From: Lepus europaeus
Lineage: Eukaryota; Chordata; Mammalia; Lagomorpha; Leporidae
Direction: 5' to 3'
Assembly: GCF_033115175.1 (NCBI RefSeq)
Contig: NC_084837.1
Location: 67,107,266-67,171,265, forward strand
Length of the DNA stretch: 64,000 nucleotides
The number at the start of each line of letters is the position of its first letter. Position 1 is the first letter of the stretch. Below the pieces are notes generated by a model. The model saw nothing but the letters and a program-made list of their open reading frames with translations. It was not told the origin of the DNA and ran no database searches. Of the stretch, positions 1 through 15,200 are shown one piece after another. A program made the translations under genes and the position numbers.

Positions 1-191
1 GAGCCAGGAGCTTCTTCCAGGTCTCCCATGTGGGTGCAGGGGCCCAAGAATGTGGGCCATCTTCCACTGCTTTCCCAGGCCATTACAGAGAGTTGGATCA
101 GAAGTGGAGCTGCCAGGACTCAAACTAGCACCCATATGGGATCCTAGCACTGCAGGCAGCCACTTTAACCACTGTGCCACAGCATTGGCCC
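1..191 (-). mobile_element. CSINE (rabbit C repeat), cut by window edge
   Basis: The C repeat is a tRNA-derived lagomorph SINE mobilised by LINE-1 enzymes. Its sense strand runs from a GGGGCCGGCGCTGTGGCGCAG-like head, through an internal Pol III B box (GGTTCGAGTCC-like), to a CT-rich stretch and an A-rich tail. Here it reads on the minus strand: the core begins at base 1 and the tRNA-like head ends near 191. The tail lies outside the window. Confidence 0.85.
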
Positions 192-693
192 TATTACTCT
201 GCATTTATTTATATATTTATCCATTGTTTTCCTTTTGAGCATTTTGATTTCTCCTTTACTACATGTCTCTAGATGCACATGTGTATTTATGTCTATTTCA
301 TAGCTATGAGAATGGCAAAGTCCTAGAATATATGTTTTATCTTTTCCTTAAATTTACGATCAGTGCTGTTTAGAAACTCTTACTACTCCAAGACCAAGAA
401 GATATGGTCTCATTTTCAAAAATATATGTGGGCTTGTAGTATATTTATTATTCTGCAACTTGGCTCTTCCCATTTAAGGCTAAAGTTTAAATGGAGAAGA
501 AATTACGGTCTATGCTACATGTATTTTTAATCATTTTAAATTTGTTAGCTTAATGTTTTTAGTGACGTAAATATTGGAATCCTAAAAGTGAAACTGAGAT
601 TTGGGATTCAGATTTTATAGTATGGCCATGTTACCTTAAAAAAAAAAAAATATGAAGCCAATTAAATGTTGTCTTATTGCTTGTCCCTCCTAG

Positions 694-849
694 GCCGCCT
701 TGCTTGCTCTGCAAGAAGATGGACTGGAAGCAACCACAGTGAAACAGGAGCATTTTCTAAAATCACTAAAGACTGTAAAACCATCTTTAAGTCATGAGGA
801 CTTGACTTTATATGAAAAGTTATTTAAGAAGAAGGATTTGCTAATTTAG
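694..849 (+). CDS. AFG2B: AFG2B (SPATA5L1) last coding exon
   Basis: This is the terminal coding exon of the AAA+ ATPase AFG2B (SPATA5L1), which works with SPATA5/AFG2A, CINP and C1orf109 in the complex that matures cytoplasmic pre-60S ribosomal particles. A splice acceptor (CCCTCCTAG) ends at 693. The exon is open for 51 codons and stops at TAG 847-849. The peptide starts [20 protein letters not shown] and ends [13 protein letters not shown], which I recognise as the C-terminal tail after the second ATPase domain. The Walker motifs lie in upstream exons outside the window. The frame is chosen because it is the only open one and the family match is strong. The extreme C-terminus differs from the human tail as I remember it, which is normal at this position. 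Confidence 0.88.
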   Translation, partial: AALLALQEDGLEATTVKQEHFLKSLKTVKPSLSHEDLTLYEKLFKKKDLLI

Positions 850-1045
850 AAGATACATAAAAATCACTTTACATCCCTGTAGGCTTGTTTACATGAACTG
901 AAATGGGACTTTGCCTCCAGTTTGCAACGTCACACTTTCAGAGTGTGTGTGTATGTGTGTGTGTCCTTTAAATAAGGAGAACTTGAACCTGATAAGCTAA
1001 GGGACATCTTATTTCTAAAAGGCATACGTTATTAAAGTATGTAAT
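850..1045 (+). other. AFG2B: AFG2B 3' UTR with ATTAAA signal
   Basis: No gene-like ORF follows the stop. A variant polyadenylation signal ATTAAA lies at 1031-1036, about 180 bases after the stop, followed by a TG-containing stretch. A short (GT)n run at 942-964 lies inside this UTR. The cleavage site itself is inferred. Confidence 0.55.
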
Positions 1046-1327
1046 TGAGAAGTGCGTGTATTGATTTTGTCATAAGGATAACTGGTTTTGGCTGATTCCT
1101 TTCTTTAGCTTTGAAATAATTTCGTTCTTCCAGAAAAATTACAAGAACAGTACCAAGAACTCTTATATATTCTAACCCAGATTCATTGGTCTTTAACGTT
1201 TTTGCTATATTTGTGGACTTTCTCTCCCTTTTCGTATCTAGGCACACATATATACACTTTGCTAAATGATGTGAAACAGATTATATATTTTATGCCCCTT
1301 TTCTCCCTTACTACCTAAGTATGTATT

Positions 1328-1651
1328 TTTTTAAAACTTATTTATTTGAAAGGCAGAGTTACAGAGAGAGTAAGAGAGAGAGAGAGAGAGGTCTAACATC
1401 CACTGGTTCACTCACCAAATGGCTGCAACGGCAGGAGCTGGGCTGATCTGAAGCCAAGAGCTGGGAGCTTCTTCCGGGTCTCCCATGTGGGTGCAGGGGC
1501 CCAAGGACTTGGGCCATCGTTCACTGCTTTCCCAGGCCATAGCAGAGAGCTGAATCAGAAATGGAGCAGATAGGTCTTGAACCAGCACCAAATATGGGAT
1601 GCAGGCACTGCAGGTGGCAGCTTTACCCACTATGCCACAGTGCAGGCCCCT
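1328..1651 (-). mobile_element. CSINE, near full length
   Basis: It begins with the complemented tail (TTTATTTGAAAGGCAGAG), followed by a GA run at 1365-1390. The core and the tRNA-like head end at about 1651. It lies just downstream of the AFG2B 3' end. Confidence 0.9.
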
Positions 1652-1886
1652 GTATTTCTTAAAAATAAAGTTATGTCCTTATACCACCACACTACAGGAA
1701 ATGTTACATTGATACAGTATTTCAGTCTACCATCCAGTGAATTTCATGCATTGTCCCAATGTCTCGTGCAGTAGTTTTTTCCCTGTTATGGGATGTAGTT
1801 TAGGATCCCACACTACATTTAGCAGTTGGAAGCTATTTTTGAAGATTATAGACAAATTATTTAAAAAAAAAAAAAATGTGGTTCCT

Positions 1887-2222
1887 GGGGCTGGTGCTAT
1901 GGCGCAGCGATTAACACCCTGGCTGGAAGCGCTGGCATCCCATATGGGTGCCAGTTCAAGTCCCGGGCACTCCACTTCCGATCCAGCTCTCTGCTATGGC
2001 CTGGGAAAGCAGTAGAAGATGGCCCAAGTCCTTGGGCCCCTGCATCCATGTGAGAGACTCAGAAGAAGCTCCTGGTTTCTGCTTTTGGATTTGCACAGCT
2101 CTGGCTGTTGTGGCCAATTGGGGAGTGAACCATCAAATGGAAAACCACTCTCTCTCTGCCTCTCCTTCTCTCTCTGTTTAACTCTGACTTTCAAATAAAC
2201 AAACAAATCTTTTTTTTTTTTT
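1887..2222 (+). mobile_element. CSINE, full length
   Basis: The head GGGGCTGGTGCTATGGCGCA starts at 1887. The tail is an unusual AAATAAACAAACAAATC followed by a T run (2211-2222), so the 3' end is not a simple A tract. Confidence 0.9.
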
Positions 2223-2311
2223 AAAGTGTGATTCCTAATGCACCGACTACATATATGGTGTGTCCTGTATCACAGCTGGAGGTATGTAATATCTGCATGT
2301 TGTTGGTGAAT

Positions 2312-2576
2312 TTTTCTTTAAAATGAATTACTTGAAAAGAGAGTGATAGAGATCATCCATCTGTGGTTCACTCCCCAAATGGCTGCCACTGCCAAGGCAG
2401 GACCAGGTCAAAGACAGGAGCCAGGAACTCCAGGGTCTCATGTGAGTGACCTCCCAGGTAAGTTAGCAGAGAGCTGGCTCAGAATGGAACAGTCAGGACT
2501 GCAGCTGGCACTCAATAGGGGGTGCAGGTGTCCCAAATGGCAGCTTATCCTGCTGCACCCCAACGCCTGTCCCTGG
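2312..2576 (-). mobile_element. CSINE, old and diverged
   Basis: The core words TGGTTCACTCCCCAAATGGC and GAGCTGGCTCAGAATGG are recognisable but carry many substitutions and gaps, so this is an older copy than the one at 1887. Confidence 0.75.
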
Positions 2577-2635
2577 TGATGTGGTTTTTATAGCATCACC
2601 TGGTTTCTCTAACTATATTTCCTTTAGATCATAAA

Positions 2636-2766
2636 AGGTACTTCAAAACAGACTTTGAAAGCCATACTTTTTTTTAATACACATTTTCCATGAGCCTTTT
2701 GAAGACTGGATTTCAAAATTATTTGTGCAGTAAAACTTTTCCATGAACTTTTGGAAGAACCCTCAT
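2636..2766. mobile_element. Short palindromic DNA element, mariner-like MITE
   Basis: The ends are imperfect inverted repeats: GGTACTTCAAAA on the left, and CCATGAACTTTTGGAAGAACC on the right. Inner copies of TTTTCCATGA occur as well. A related palindrome lies at 52870-52996. The mariner-like assignment is inferred from the CAAAAAGTTC-type termini. Confidence 0.4.
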
Positions 2767-3523
2767 GTAGATTTTCATTTTCCTTCATTATAAATGTAAA
2801 TCAGATTACTAGAAAATACAGGTAAGAGAAAACCCCTGGGTATTTGACCTTCCATCCATCATGCCTGAAGAAAAAGATACCGGATAGCTCTGACGTGCTT
2901 CTCTTACCAACCAGTATCCGGTACACCTCTTACCAGGCCATCCTTCAGTCAGGGTGCTGTTCTGGGTGCTGAGATGTGCAGTGAATGAGACAGCTGGGGC
3001 TGACAGACCACCTGACATCAATCAGACACGTTCTCCAATAAATGGACCACACCGGCCAGAAAAGCTTCCAGAAGTTTAGGGTATGATGACAACACAGTGA
3101 TGAAATAAACACATGAAGACATAAATGTTAAGCAGTTACTGGAAAGTTTCCTATTTCTGACTGGAGCCAGGACCACCAGGAATAATTAAGGGAATGACTT
3201 GTCTGATTTATAGGAATAAAATACAATTAAAAATATTCTCTTGAGTAGTAGGAAAATACTCAGAAGACTTTTAAGAATTCTGACTACTCTTTGCTGGTTA
3301 TTAATCCTATTAGTTATTGATCTGTTAAGCCTTTGTCATCATAGAGCTGTTAAACCCTGGCTGGAACCCTACTCAGACACCTGGCTGTGGGCCCCCATTC
3401 TTTTCTAGTGGTCAGGCTGGAAATTTAGCACCACACGTTGGTTTAAGACGAGTGGATTTGAAAACGTCTTTCTACGTCATAATCCTAGCTTGTCAACAGA
3501 ACTTTGGGAGCCTCCTGAGAACA
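2767..3523. other. Intergenic, no gene seen
   Basis: There is no spliced-exon signature, no RNA gene and no clear repeat that I can name. The ORFs here are short and lack family resemblance. Confidence 0.5.
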
Positions 3524-3808
3524 AAGAACATGTGTCTCAAAATGTTTGATAACTGCCTTTCCAGAGTTAGCGAGGCCTTCCATCCCCTGGGTCACTCCCC
3601 AAATGGATGCAAAGGCCCAAGAACATGTGTCTCAAAATGTTTGATAACTGCCTTTCCAGAGTTAGCGAGGCCTTCCATCCCCTGGGTCACTCCCCAAATG
3701 GATGCAAAGGCCCAAGAACATGTGTCTCAAAATGTTTGATAACTGCCTTTCCAGAGTTAGCGAGGCCTTCCATCCCCTGGGTCACTCCCCAAATGGATGC
3801 AAAGGCCC
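3524..3808 (+). repeat. Three exact 95-bp tandem copies
   Basis: Units start at 3524, 3619 and 3714 with the word AAGAACATGTGTCTCAAAATG. The three units read as identical. Each unit is half unique DNA and half the tail-proximal part of the CSINE that follows, so the unit crosses the SINE boundary. A period of 95 is not divisible by three, which creates three overlapping ORF artefacts. Confidence 0.95.
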
Positions 3809-3966
3809 AGGCTGGGCCAAAGCTGAAGCCAGGAGCCAGGAACTCCACTCAGGTTTCCCTGAATGCATCATTGGGGAGCTAGAAGTGGGGCGGCTGGAAC
3901 GAGAGCTCACAGGGGATGCCAGCGTCACAGGCAGTAGCTTAACCCACTGTGCCACAACGACCCCTA
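3755..3966 (-). mobile_element. CSINE, 3' part lost to the tandem repeat
   Basis: The core (GGTCACTCCCCAAATGG) continues out of the third 95-bp unit and ends in the complemented head CCACTGTGCCACAACGACCCC. It lacks its A-rich tail, which was probably lost or displaced when the tandem array formed. Confidence 0.75.
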
Positions 3967-4845
3967 AATAAGTCTTATAAAAATCTAACTTTCTGGGGTA
4001 GGAACTAAGGAGCTGTGGCTCCATGTGCCTGCACGCCTGGTGGTAATAGCTAGAGAGGCTCTAGGATTTCTGATTATTGGGGGTCAGAAGGGGAAGCCAC
4101 TCCCACGAGGGATTATAGACTTTGGAGCAGGTGCAGAGCATGATGCCAGTGAGTGGACCTATTTGGGGGCTGCCAGGGTATGAAGGAGTGGGAACTGTGC
4201 CTGCTTCTTGTCCTGGTCATCCAGGCGGCACTGGCCTGGCCAGCACGCAGAGCGTGGGTGCAAGGAGGACCCTGATTTCATCTGCCCTGGGTGAGGCTGT
4301 CAACTCCACTACATTTTGGAGCAGGATGTGGGGAACTGGAAGATGGAAAATTCTTTTCTGGGTTGTTTTGTCTACAGGGAGCTCAGACAAAGGAAAAAAA
4401 AATGAGAAGTTTTTTTTAGTTATATTCCTGTTTTTTGCAACAGTATTTATGGAATACATAATTTAAAATTCAAAATTGTTGCATTTACCTTAGATGTATA
4501 TTTGATTAATTGTAAAATATAATGAGCCACCCAAAGCTGTTATGATTCTTTAAGTCGAGGGGAAGCCAAGCTACACGCTGACTGTGCAGCTCCTAAAAGC
4601 TCAGTACTCTTGGGTATTCATGAAAGGGGTGAAAATGTGGCTTTCTGGGTTTTATCCTCACTGCTGCAAATAGAAACAAGCAGATTTGAAGATTATATGG
4701 AGAAACTGTATCTGTAACTACTTACTCTTATACATTTTAAAAATGAATCTGCACATTTCCAAACATACATAGAGTAACACCTCCCACATGTCTATCATCT
4801 ACATTGAAGAATTACCAATTAATTTGGTAACTTTGCTTAATTTGT
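3967..4845. other. Intergenic, no gene seen
   Basis: Non-repetitive by eye. A 114-codon ORF at 4122-4466 has no family resemblance and no splice context, so I treat it as chance. Confidence 0.5.
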
Positions 4846-4849
4846 CTTT

Positions 4850-5382
4850 TTTTATACTTTATTTTTATTTTCCCCCAAAGAAACCTTTTACTTAAGGAAT
4901 ACAAATTCATGCATTCATAAGTACAACTTTAGGAATATGTGATTCCTCCCACCATAACCGCCCTCCCATCCCTACCCCCACCCCACCCCCTCCTCCCTCT
5001 CCCATTCCCAGTCCCATTCTCCACTAAGATTCATTCTCAATTAACTTTATACACAGAAGACCAACTCTATACTAAGTAAAGAGTTCAATAATTTGCACAC
5101 ACACACAAAAACAACTAAACTTCCTCAACAGTTGAGACAAGGGCTGTTCAAAGTCATTGCATCTTGAAGTTAATTTCACTTTTTTTTTAGAAACTTAATT
5201 AACTTTAAAGAAGCACCCAAAATGATACATCTTTTGTAAGCACTTAGACATAATTATAATACAACTCTTTGAGGACAAAGGTCCTGCATGGGAAGTTAGA
5301 GCACAGTGACTCCTGTTGCAAATTTAACAATTAACACTCCCATGTATGACATCAGTGACCACCTGAGGCTATTGGCATGAGC
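4850..5382 (-). mobile_element. LINE-1 3' end fragment, old
   Basis: The complement of a lagomorph L1 3' UTR: an A-rich end, the AATACAAATTCATGC region, the pyrimidine-rich tract (4950-5025) that mirrors the G-rich L1 3' UTR, then AGATTCATTCTCAATT. It is flanked by a degenerate duplication, GCTTAATTTGTCTTTT at 4834-4849 and GCTAATTTATCTTTT at 5383-5397. Confidence 0.8.
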
Positions 5383-5640
5383 TGCTAATTTATCTTTTAT
5401 TTAAAATATTTTAAAGTGAATCTTGAACATCATGATTTGTACACTTCTGTATTTTCATATATAAATCACTTCAAAAGGGGCGACAATTTTTATAGAACCA
5501 TTATGCCATATCATACCTAACAAAATAAGCCACACAGATGGTGCCTGATTTAACACAGTTTGGCTTGCATTCAATGGACACCTACTTCGAATTTGGAATT
5601 TGGAGTTTGATGCTTTTTCCAGGCTAGCAATGTAGTAGAG

Positions 5641-5647
5641 TCTCTCA

Positions 5648-5700
<53 letters not shown>
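5641..5700. repeat. (CT)n microsatellite
   Basis: About 60 bases of CT with a few interruptions. It touches the tail side of the next SINE. Confidence 0.95.
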
Positions 5701-5703
<3 letters not shown>

Positions 5704-5981
5704 AGACTTATTTATTTATTTAAAAGTCAGAGATACTGAGAGACGGAGAGGCCTTCCATCCGCTGGTTCATTCTCAAGGCCAGGCCAAAACCATGGGCTT
5801 CTTCCAGGTCTCCCACATGGGTGGCAGGGGCCAAACACCTGGACCATCTTCCACTGCTTTCCCAGGCACATTATCAGGGAGCTGGATCAGAAATGGAGCA
5901 GCAGGGACTTGAACTGGTGTCCATATGGGATGCTGGCCTTGTAGGCGGCAGCTTTACCTGCTGCACTGCAGCACTGGCCCC
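5701..5981 (-). mobile_element. CSINE
   Basis: The complemented tail TTATTTATTTAAAAGTCAG starts the element, and the head ends at CAGCACTGGCCCC. A short internal deletion removes part of the core near 5777-5790. Confidence 0.85.
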
Positions 5982-6481
5982 AAGTTTCCTTTTACTGTTA
6001 CCACATGCCTGGGCTCTTTTCAAGTTTCCCCAGTTTTCCCAACGTGTCTTTGATTGGTCTGTTTGCAAGGCCAAATAAGTGCCCCTACGTTTGTTAAGCT
6101 TCCTGTGAGTCAGAAGCCATCACCTGATGGCTTGGGTTATTTGTGAGTGCTGAATAGTAAGCTCTGTGAAATGAGGAACTCGTGTCTTTAATTCTACCCT
6201 ACTGGTACCACTGCAACAACGTCTGCACCACTACAGAATACCACATAGTGTGAAAAGAAGTGATTTGGCAAAACAGGGCTCCCGGGTCGCTGCTAGGCAG
6301 GGCTACCAATGTTAGTCTGGGAGGCAGGATGCATTTCTGCAGGATTTCTTACTCCCTCGCTTCCTCCTTTTCTTTCTTCCTCTCCCTCTTTCTTTTCCCA
6401 CTCTTCCTTCCTTCCCAGAAAAAACTTAACATTAATTGTTGACCAAATGAGACTTCTTAATCACCTGATGAAAACAGCCTT
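5982..6481. other. Intergenic, no gene seen
   Basis: Contains a pyrimidine-rich stretch at 6352-6418. No other feature can be supported. Confidence 0.5.
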
Positions 6482-6496
6482 AAAAGAATCTTGCAG

Positions 6497-6824
6497 CCGG
6501 CGCCGTGGCTTAACAGGCTAATCCTCCGCCTTGCGGCGCTGGCACACCAGGTTCTACTCCCGGTCGGGGTGCCAGATTCTGTCCCGGTTGCCCCTCTTCC
6601 AGGCCAGCTCTCTGCTATGGCCCGGGAGTGCAGTGGAGGATGGCCCAAGTGCTTGGGCCCTGCACCTACATGGGAGACCAGGAGAAGCACCTGGCTCCTG
6701 GCTTCAGATCAGCACTATGCGCTGGCTGCAGCGGCCATTGGAGGGTGAACCAACGGCAAAAAGGAAGACCTTTCTCTCTGTCTCTCTCTCACTATCCACT
6801 CTGCCTGTCAAAAAAAAAAAAAAA
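6497..6824 (+). mobile_element. CSINE, GCCGGCGCCGTGG subtype, young
   Basis: The head GCCGGCGCCGTGGCTTAACA and the 3' end CACTCTGCCTGTCAAAA define the second main subtype in this window. A 15-bp target duplication AAAAGAATCTTGCAG flanks it perfectly (6482-6496 and 6825-6839). Confidence 0.95.
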
Positions 6825-6840
6825 AAAAGAATCTTGCAGA

Positions 6841-7095
6841 TGGGGCCAGCGCTGTGGCTCAGTGGGTTAACACCCTGGCCTGAAGCGCCAGCATCCCATA
6901 TGGGTACCAGTTCTAGTCCCGGCTGCTCCTCTTCCGATCCAGCTCTCTGCTATGGCCTGGGAAAGCAGTGGAAGATGGCCCAAGTCCTTGGGCCCCTGCA
7001 CCCACAATGCAGAAGAGACTCCTGGCTCCTGGCTTCGGATCAGCGCAGCTCCGGCCATTGCGGCCATCTGGAGAGTGACCCATCGGATGAAAGAC

Positions 7096-7127
<32 letters not shown>

Positions 7128-7188
7128 CTCCTCTCTCTGTGTAACTCTGTCTTTCAAATAAATAAATAAATCTTAAAAAAAAAAAAGG
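6841..7188 (+). mobile_element. CSINE, inserted beside the previous one
   Basis: The head is GGGGCCAGCGCTGTGGCTCA. The flanks share ATCTTGCAGA (6831-6840 and 7189-7198), so it entered the same target word already duplicated by the element at 6497. Confidence 0.93.
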
Positions 7189-7198
7189 ATCTTGCAGA

Positions 7199-8130
7199 AA
7201 GCGTATTATAAGGCTTCTGCTACACAACCCAGGAAGATTTCATGTTGGATTTTCTTCTAAGCACTGATGTGGATCTAGCCAACCAGCCCTTGTCACCACT
7301 TACAGCTATGCGCTTACCCAGTATGAATCCCACCCCCCACCCCCAAGCACCTGCCTCACACAAAACAAATCTGCATTGAATGCCCACTCAAGGCCGGGCA
7401 GGACACCATATTCTTAAAAACACTCTAACTTTTTTTCCCAATTCCCTCTCAAGTTAGGTTTATCCCCATTTTTCAGTCATACAAATTGAGACTCATAAAG
7501 GTTAAGAGCGTTTTCCTAACGTCAGCCACTGAGGATGGCGGAGGACGACTTGGGACTGGGATCCATTTGACTTGCAAAGCTCAGCGCTGCAGCTACAGCA
7601 GGGTGGAGACAGATCCGGGTCTGGCCATTCCCGGGGATCGTTAAGGGACGTTACCTGCAAAGTGCTTTGCAGGTCCCCGGGCTTCTGCTCCGGACTTAGT
7701 CACAGGCGCTAAGGGCGGGGTGCAGAAGAGCGGTGGTGTCGGTTGCACCTCGCCACTTAGCCGCTGCTCCACCCCAGCATCCCCAGGTCTGCAGACGCGC
7801 CCAGCGTGCAGGAACGTTGAGAAGAATCCGGCTCGATGCGCGGCTCCCAGCCCCAGGCTTAGTGGAGTTTGAGTCATCATTCCGAGGCGGACCCCGTGAG
7901 GAAGGGCTGCCGGTTTAGGGGAGCGTTAGGAGAGGCCCCAAAGACGAAGCCAGCAGACGCGGTCCTTTGCGGTCCTTTGGAAAGCTTTCCAGCTGTTCCT
8001 TTTCCTTCAACCCTCGTTTTGCTGTTGTTTTAATGGGAAAAAATCAGGAACCCTGGGAGTTATTCCGAAAGAAACTACAATTCAGTTGCACCACCTGTGA
8101 TTAGATTAATTCCGATTTGCCCGAGTGCAC
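7199..8130. other. C15orf48 upstream intergenic DNA
   Basis: Largely unique sequence whose GC content rises towards the right. I see no exon. It probably contains distal promoter elements of C15orf48, but individual sites cannot be assigned by eye. Confidence 0.4.
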
Positions 8131-8132
8131 CT

Positions 8133-8142
8133 GGGAGCTTCC
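8133..8142 (+). promoter_or_regulatory. Candidate NF-kB site
   Basis: GGGAGCTTCC fits the kappa-B consensus GGGRNNYYCC. It lies about 430 bases upstream of the likely C15orf48 start site. C15orf48 and miR-147b are known to be induced by inflammatory signalling, so a functional site is plausible but unproven. Confidence 0.35.
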
Positions 8143-8536
8143 CTCGGCTCCACCCAGGGTGGAGAGTCAACACTGGGATCCCTGGGACCCCCTGTTTCTG
8201 CAGCTTTTTTCCAGGACCCCTTTATGAAGGGCTGATCTTCTCTAGACTTGGCCTTCAGCACGCCCCTAGATTTTAGGCTCCACCTCCCACGCCCGAACCC
8301 CGCTAGGACCCTGGGCAGGCGCCAGGGTAACTCAGAGCGACCCGCGGCGACAGGTTAAGAACGCGGCGAGCGGCAGGGGGCGCCCGCGATCCGCCGCGCC
8401 ACGTCCGCCCGCCCGGTGTCCTGCAGGGAGCGCCCGCGCGGAGCGGCGAAGGCGAGTCGAGGTGCCGCACGCGGTGCTTCCCGCCCCGCGTGACCAGAAC
8501 GCCGCGGCCCGGCCCTTCCGCGGCGGTTGCGGTCCG

Positions 8537-8544
8537 TATATAAG
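8537..8544 (+). promoter_or_regulatory. TATA box of C15orf48
   Basis: TATATAAG, set in GC-rich DNA, places the start site at about 8567-8572, roughly 50 bases before the exon 1 donor. A strong TATA box fits an inducible gene. Confidence 0.75.
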
Positions 8545-8567
8545 ATGAGGCGGCCGAGGGCAGGCTG

Positions 8568-8619
8568 GGTTTTGGCGTTGGGCTCTCGCGCGCGCCGCCC
8601 CGCCCTGCCCTCTCGCCAG
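8568..8619 (+). other. C15orf48: C15orf48 exon 1, non-coding
   Basis: The 5' end is estimated from the TATA box. The 3' end is fixed by the donor CAG|GTGAGT at 8619/8620. It contains no ATG. It splices to exon 2 at 8730. Confidence 0.7.
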
Positions 8620-8755
8620 GTGAGTCGCATTGGCTTTGGAGCATGTGGGTGGGTGCCCCCCAGGGTGGGTCCTGGAGACCGAAGTGTTGATCAATAGCTT
8701 GGATTTTTTTTTTCTTTTTTAAATTCTAGATTCTGCATCCTACACGGAAGTCATC

Positions 8756-13591
<4,836 letters not shown>

Positions 13592-13624
13592 CCACTCTTT
13601 GCCTCTTTCTTCCTAAGACTACTC

Positions 13625-13704
13625 TATGAATCTGGTGGAAACATTTCTGCACAGACTAGATTATGGATGGCAGTGTGCGGAAATGCTTCTGCTACATTTT
13701 TAGG
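13625..13704 (+). ncRNA. MIR147B: miR-147b precursor hairpin
   Basis: An 80-base hairpin in the C15orf48 3' UTR, 33 bases after the stop codon. The 3p arm (13673-13694) begins GTGTGCGGAAATGCTTCTGC, the mature miR-147b sequence. The 5p arm (13636-13657) begins TGGAAACATTTCTGCAC and pairs with it. The loop is at 13658-13672. miR-147b is induced with its host in macrophages and epithelia, and it targets NDUFA4, the protein that the host ORF product replaces. The loop and base of the stem differ slightly from the human hairpin as I recall it; the 3p arm seed is unchanged. Confidence 0.95.
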
Positions 13705-13887
13705 GTTTGACTGCATTTTCTGGACTCTGGATAAAGCATTCAAGGTAGTGCAGTAATAACCAACTAGTACAAAAATAAGTTTCTGTGTTTATTATTATAA
13801 TTTTGAATTTTGCATATTGAAATGTGTATGTTTATGATGCTAGAATGTTTTTCCTGAAATGTACAAAATTTGTAAAGAGATGCCTTT

Positions 13888-13893
13888 AATAAA
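13888..13893 (+). terminator. C15orf48: C15orf48 polyadenylation signal
   Basis: AATAAA about 300 bases after the stop codon, followed within 20 bases by TTTGTG-type downstream sequence. The transcript end is expected near 13910. Confidence 0.8.
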
Positions 13894-13910
13894 ATACCAT
13901 TTGTGCAAAG

Positions 13911-14379
13911 ATTTCTCAATGATTAGGTATATATTTAAATGGCAGAAGAAATCTTTTTATGGGAGAAAAAACACATTTGGGAACACAAAACATCATCTTC
14001 TAAATAATATACAGTGCAAATTTGTGTCTAAGCTTTTCCTCCAAGTTCATCCATCCACAGAAATGGATGCATGAGAGCTGGTAAGTGCAGGGAGGAAGCT
14101 GAAACAGGATGAGGATGAGGTGTGGGCTTGGCATGGGGACTGGCCTTGGGGGCGGTGCTGGGATTCCCAGGTAAGGGGAAATGCAGGGTCCGCTGAGAGC
14201 AGCCCTAAGGAAGCCAGTGCTGGCCGGGTTGCACCTGTGAGGGTGGTGGAGGGGAAGATGGGAAGCAGGGATAGCACCCACAGGGTCTGTGGTTCCTCTT
14301 CACTCTGGCCTATGGTAACCTGGAGACTGAAGGTACAGTCATACCCAGCACTCCCCTGGGTACCCTTGAGTGCTATTAA
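13911..14379. other. Intergenic, no gene seen
   Basis: Unique by eye. A GC-rich patch at about 14090-14260 produces ORFs on both strands, none of which resembles a family. Confidence 0.5.
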
Positions 14380-14960
14380 AAAATGAGATCAAGTCAAAAG
14401 TTGCTTTTCGCTTCTTTGAAAAATTGAGATCTAATCCATATGCCATAGTAGTCACTCATTTAAATCGCACAATTCAGCAGTTTTCATATATGCACAAAGT
14501 TGTGCAAGAATTTCCATCTAATTTCAGGACACTCTCACCTCTCCTGAAAGGACACTGTGCCCATTAGCAGTCACTCCCCATTCCTGACCCCTCTGCCCCC
14601 AGCTCAACACAAACATAATGAGCTCAAGTCTCTGTGGATTTGCCTGTTCTGGATATTTTCTAGCAATGGAATCATACAATATGTGGTTTTTGTGTCTGAC
14701 TCCTTTCACATTGCATCCTGTTTTCAAGAGCCATTCATGCTGCCCCACGTCAGCGTTTCGTTCCTTTTCCTGACGAGATCCTATTCCATTGTGTGGATAT
14801 ACCACCTGCTATCTCTCCGTGCCTCAGCTGATGGGCGTTCAGGGGGTTTGTACTTTTTTGGCTATTAAGAAGAATGCCAATATGGACAGCCAGGTGTTTG
14901 TGTGGCCATGTATTTTCAGTTCTCTTGGTCATGCTTTTAGGTTCATTAACTCTTTTAGAT
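14380..14960 (-). mobile_element. Ancient LINE-1 ORF2 3' remnant
   Basis: The minus-strand peptides show decayed ORF2 C-terminal words in shifted frames. The DNA strings GAATCATACAATATGTGG, TCCATTGTGTGGATATACCA and GGCTATTAAGAAGAATGCC are typical of old mammalian L1. Confidence 0.65.
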
Positions 14961-15200
14961 AAAATGATAAACTTTTTTTCCTTAAATATCATCTGAATAT
15001 AATGGCAATATAAATGCTAAGTCCTTGTCAGCTTTATAGCAATAAAATGTAATGAGCTGTTGCTAGAGATTAGGCAGTTCTGAAAGGATTACATCTGGAC
15101 TGCTTTCTCAACCTTTGCTGTTTCCTCATCACCGCCAGTTTTCGCAGATGAAAATCTCCAGTGTCTAATCTCAAGCAATTACATGTAGCATTGGGAACAC

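Larger units (their letters stand above)
8330..8640 (+). promoter_or_regulatory. CpG-rich promoter of C15orf48
   Basis: Very dense in CG dinucleotides and GC boxes (for example GCCCCGCCCTGCCC at about 8597), unlike the flanking DNA. It spans the TATA box and exon 1, so this is a mixed TATA and CpG-island promoter. Confidence 0.7.

Noticed and set aside
3524-3808. CRISPR-like array
   Set aside because: The three units are directly adjacent with no unique spacers, and the host is a mammal.
6531-7169. 212-codon ORF
   Set aside because: Made almost wholly of two adjacent SINEs. The repeated peptide words (for example [18 protein letters not shown]) recur across the window in every C repeat.
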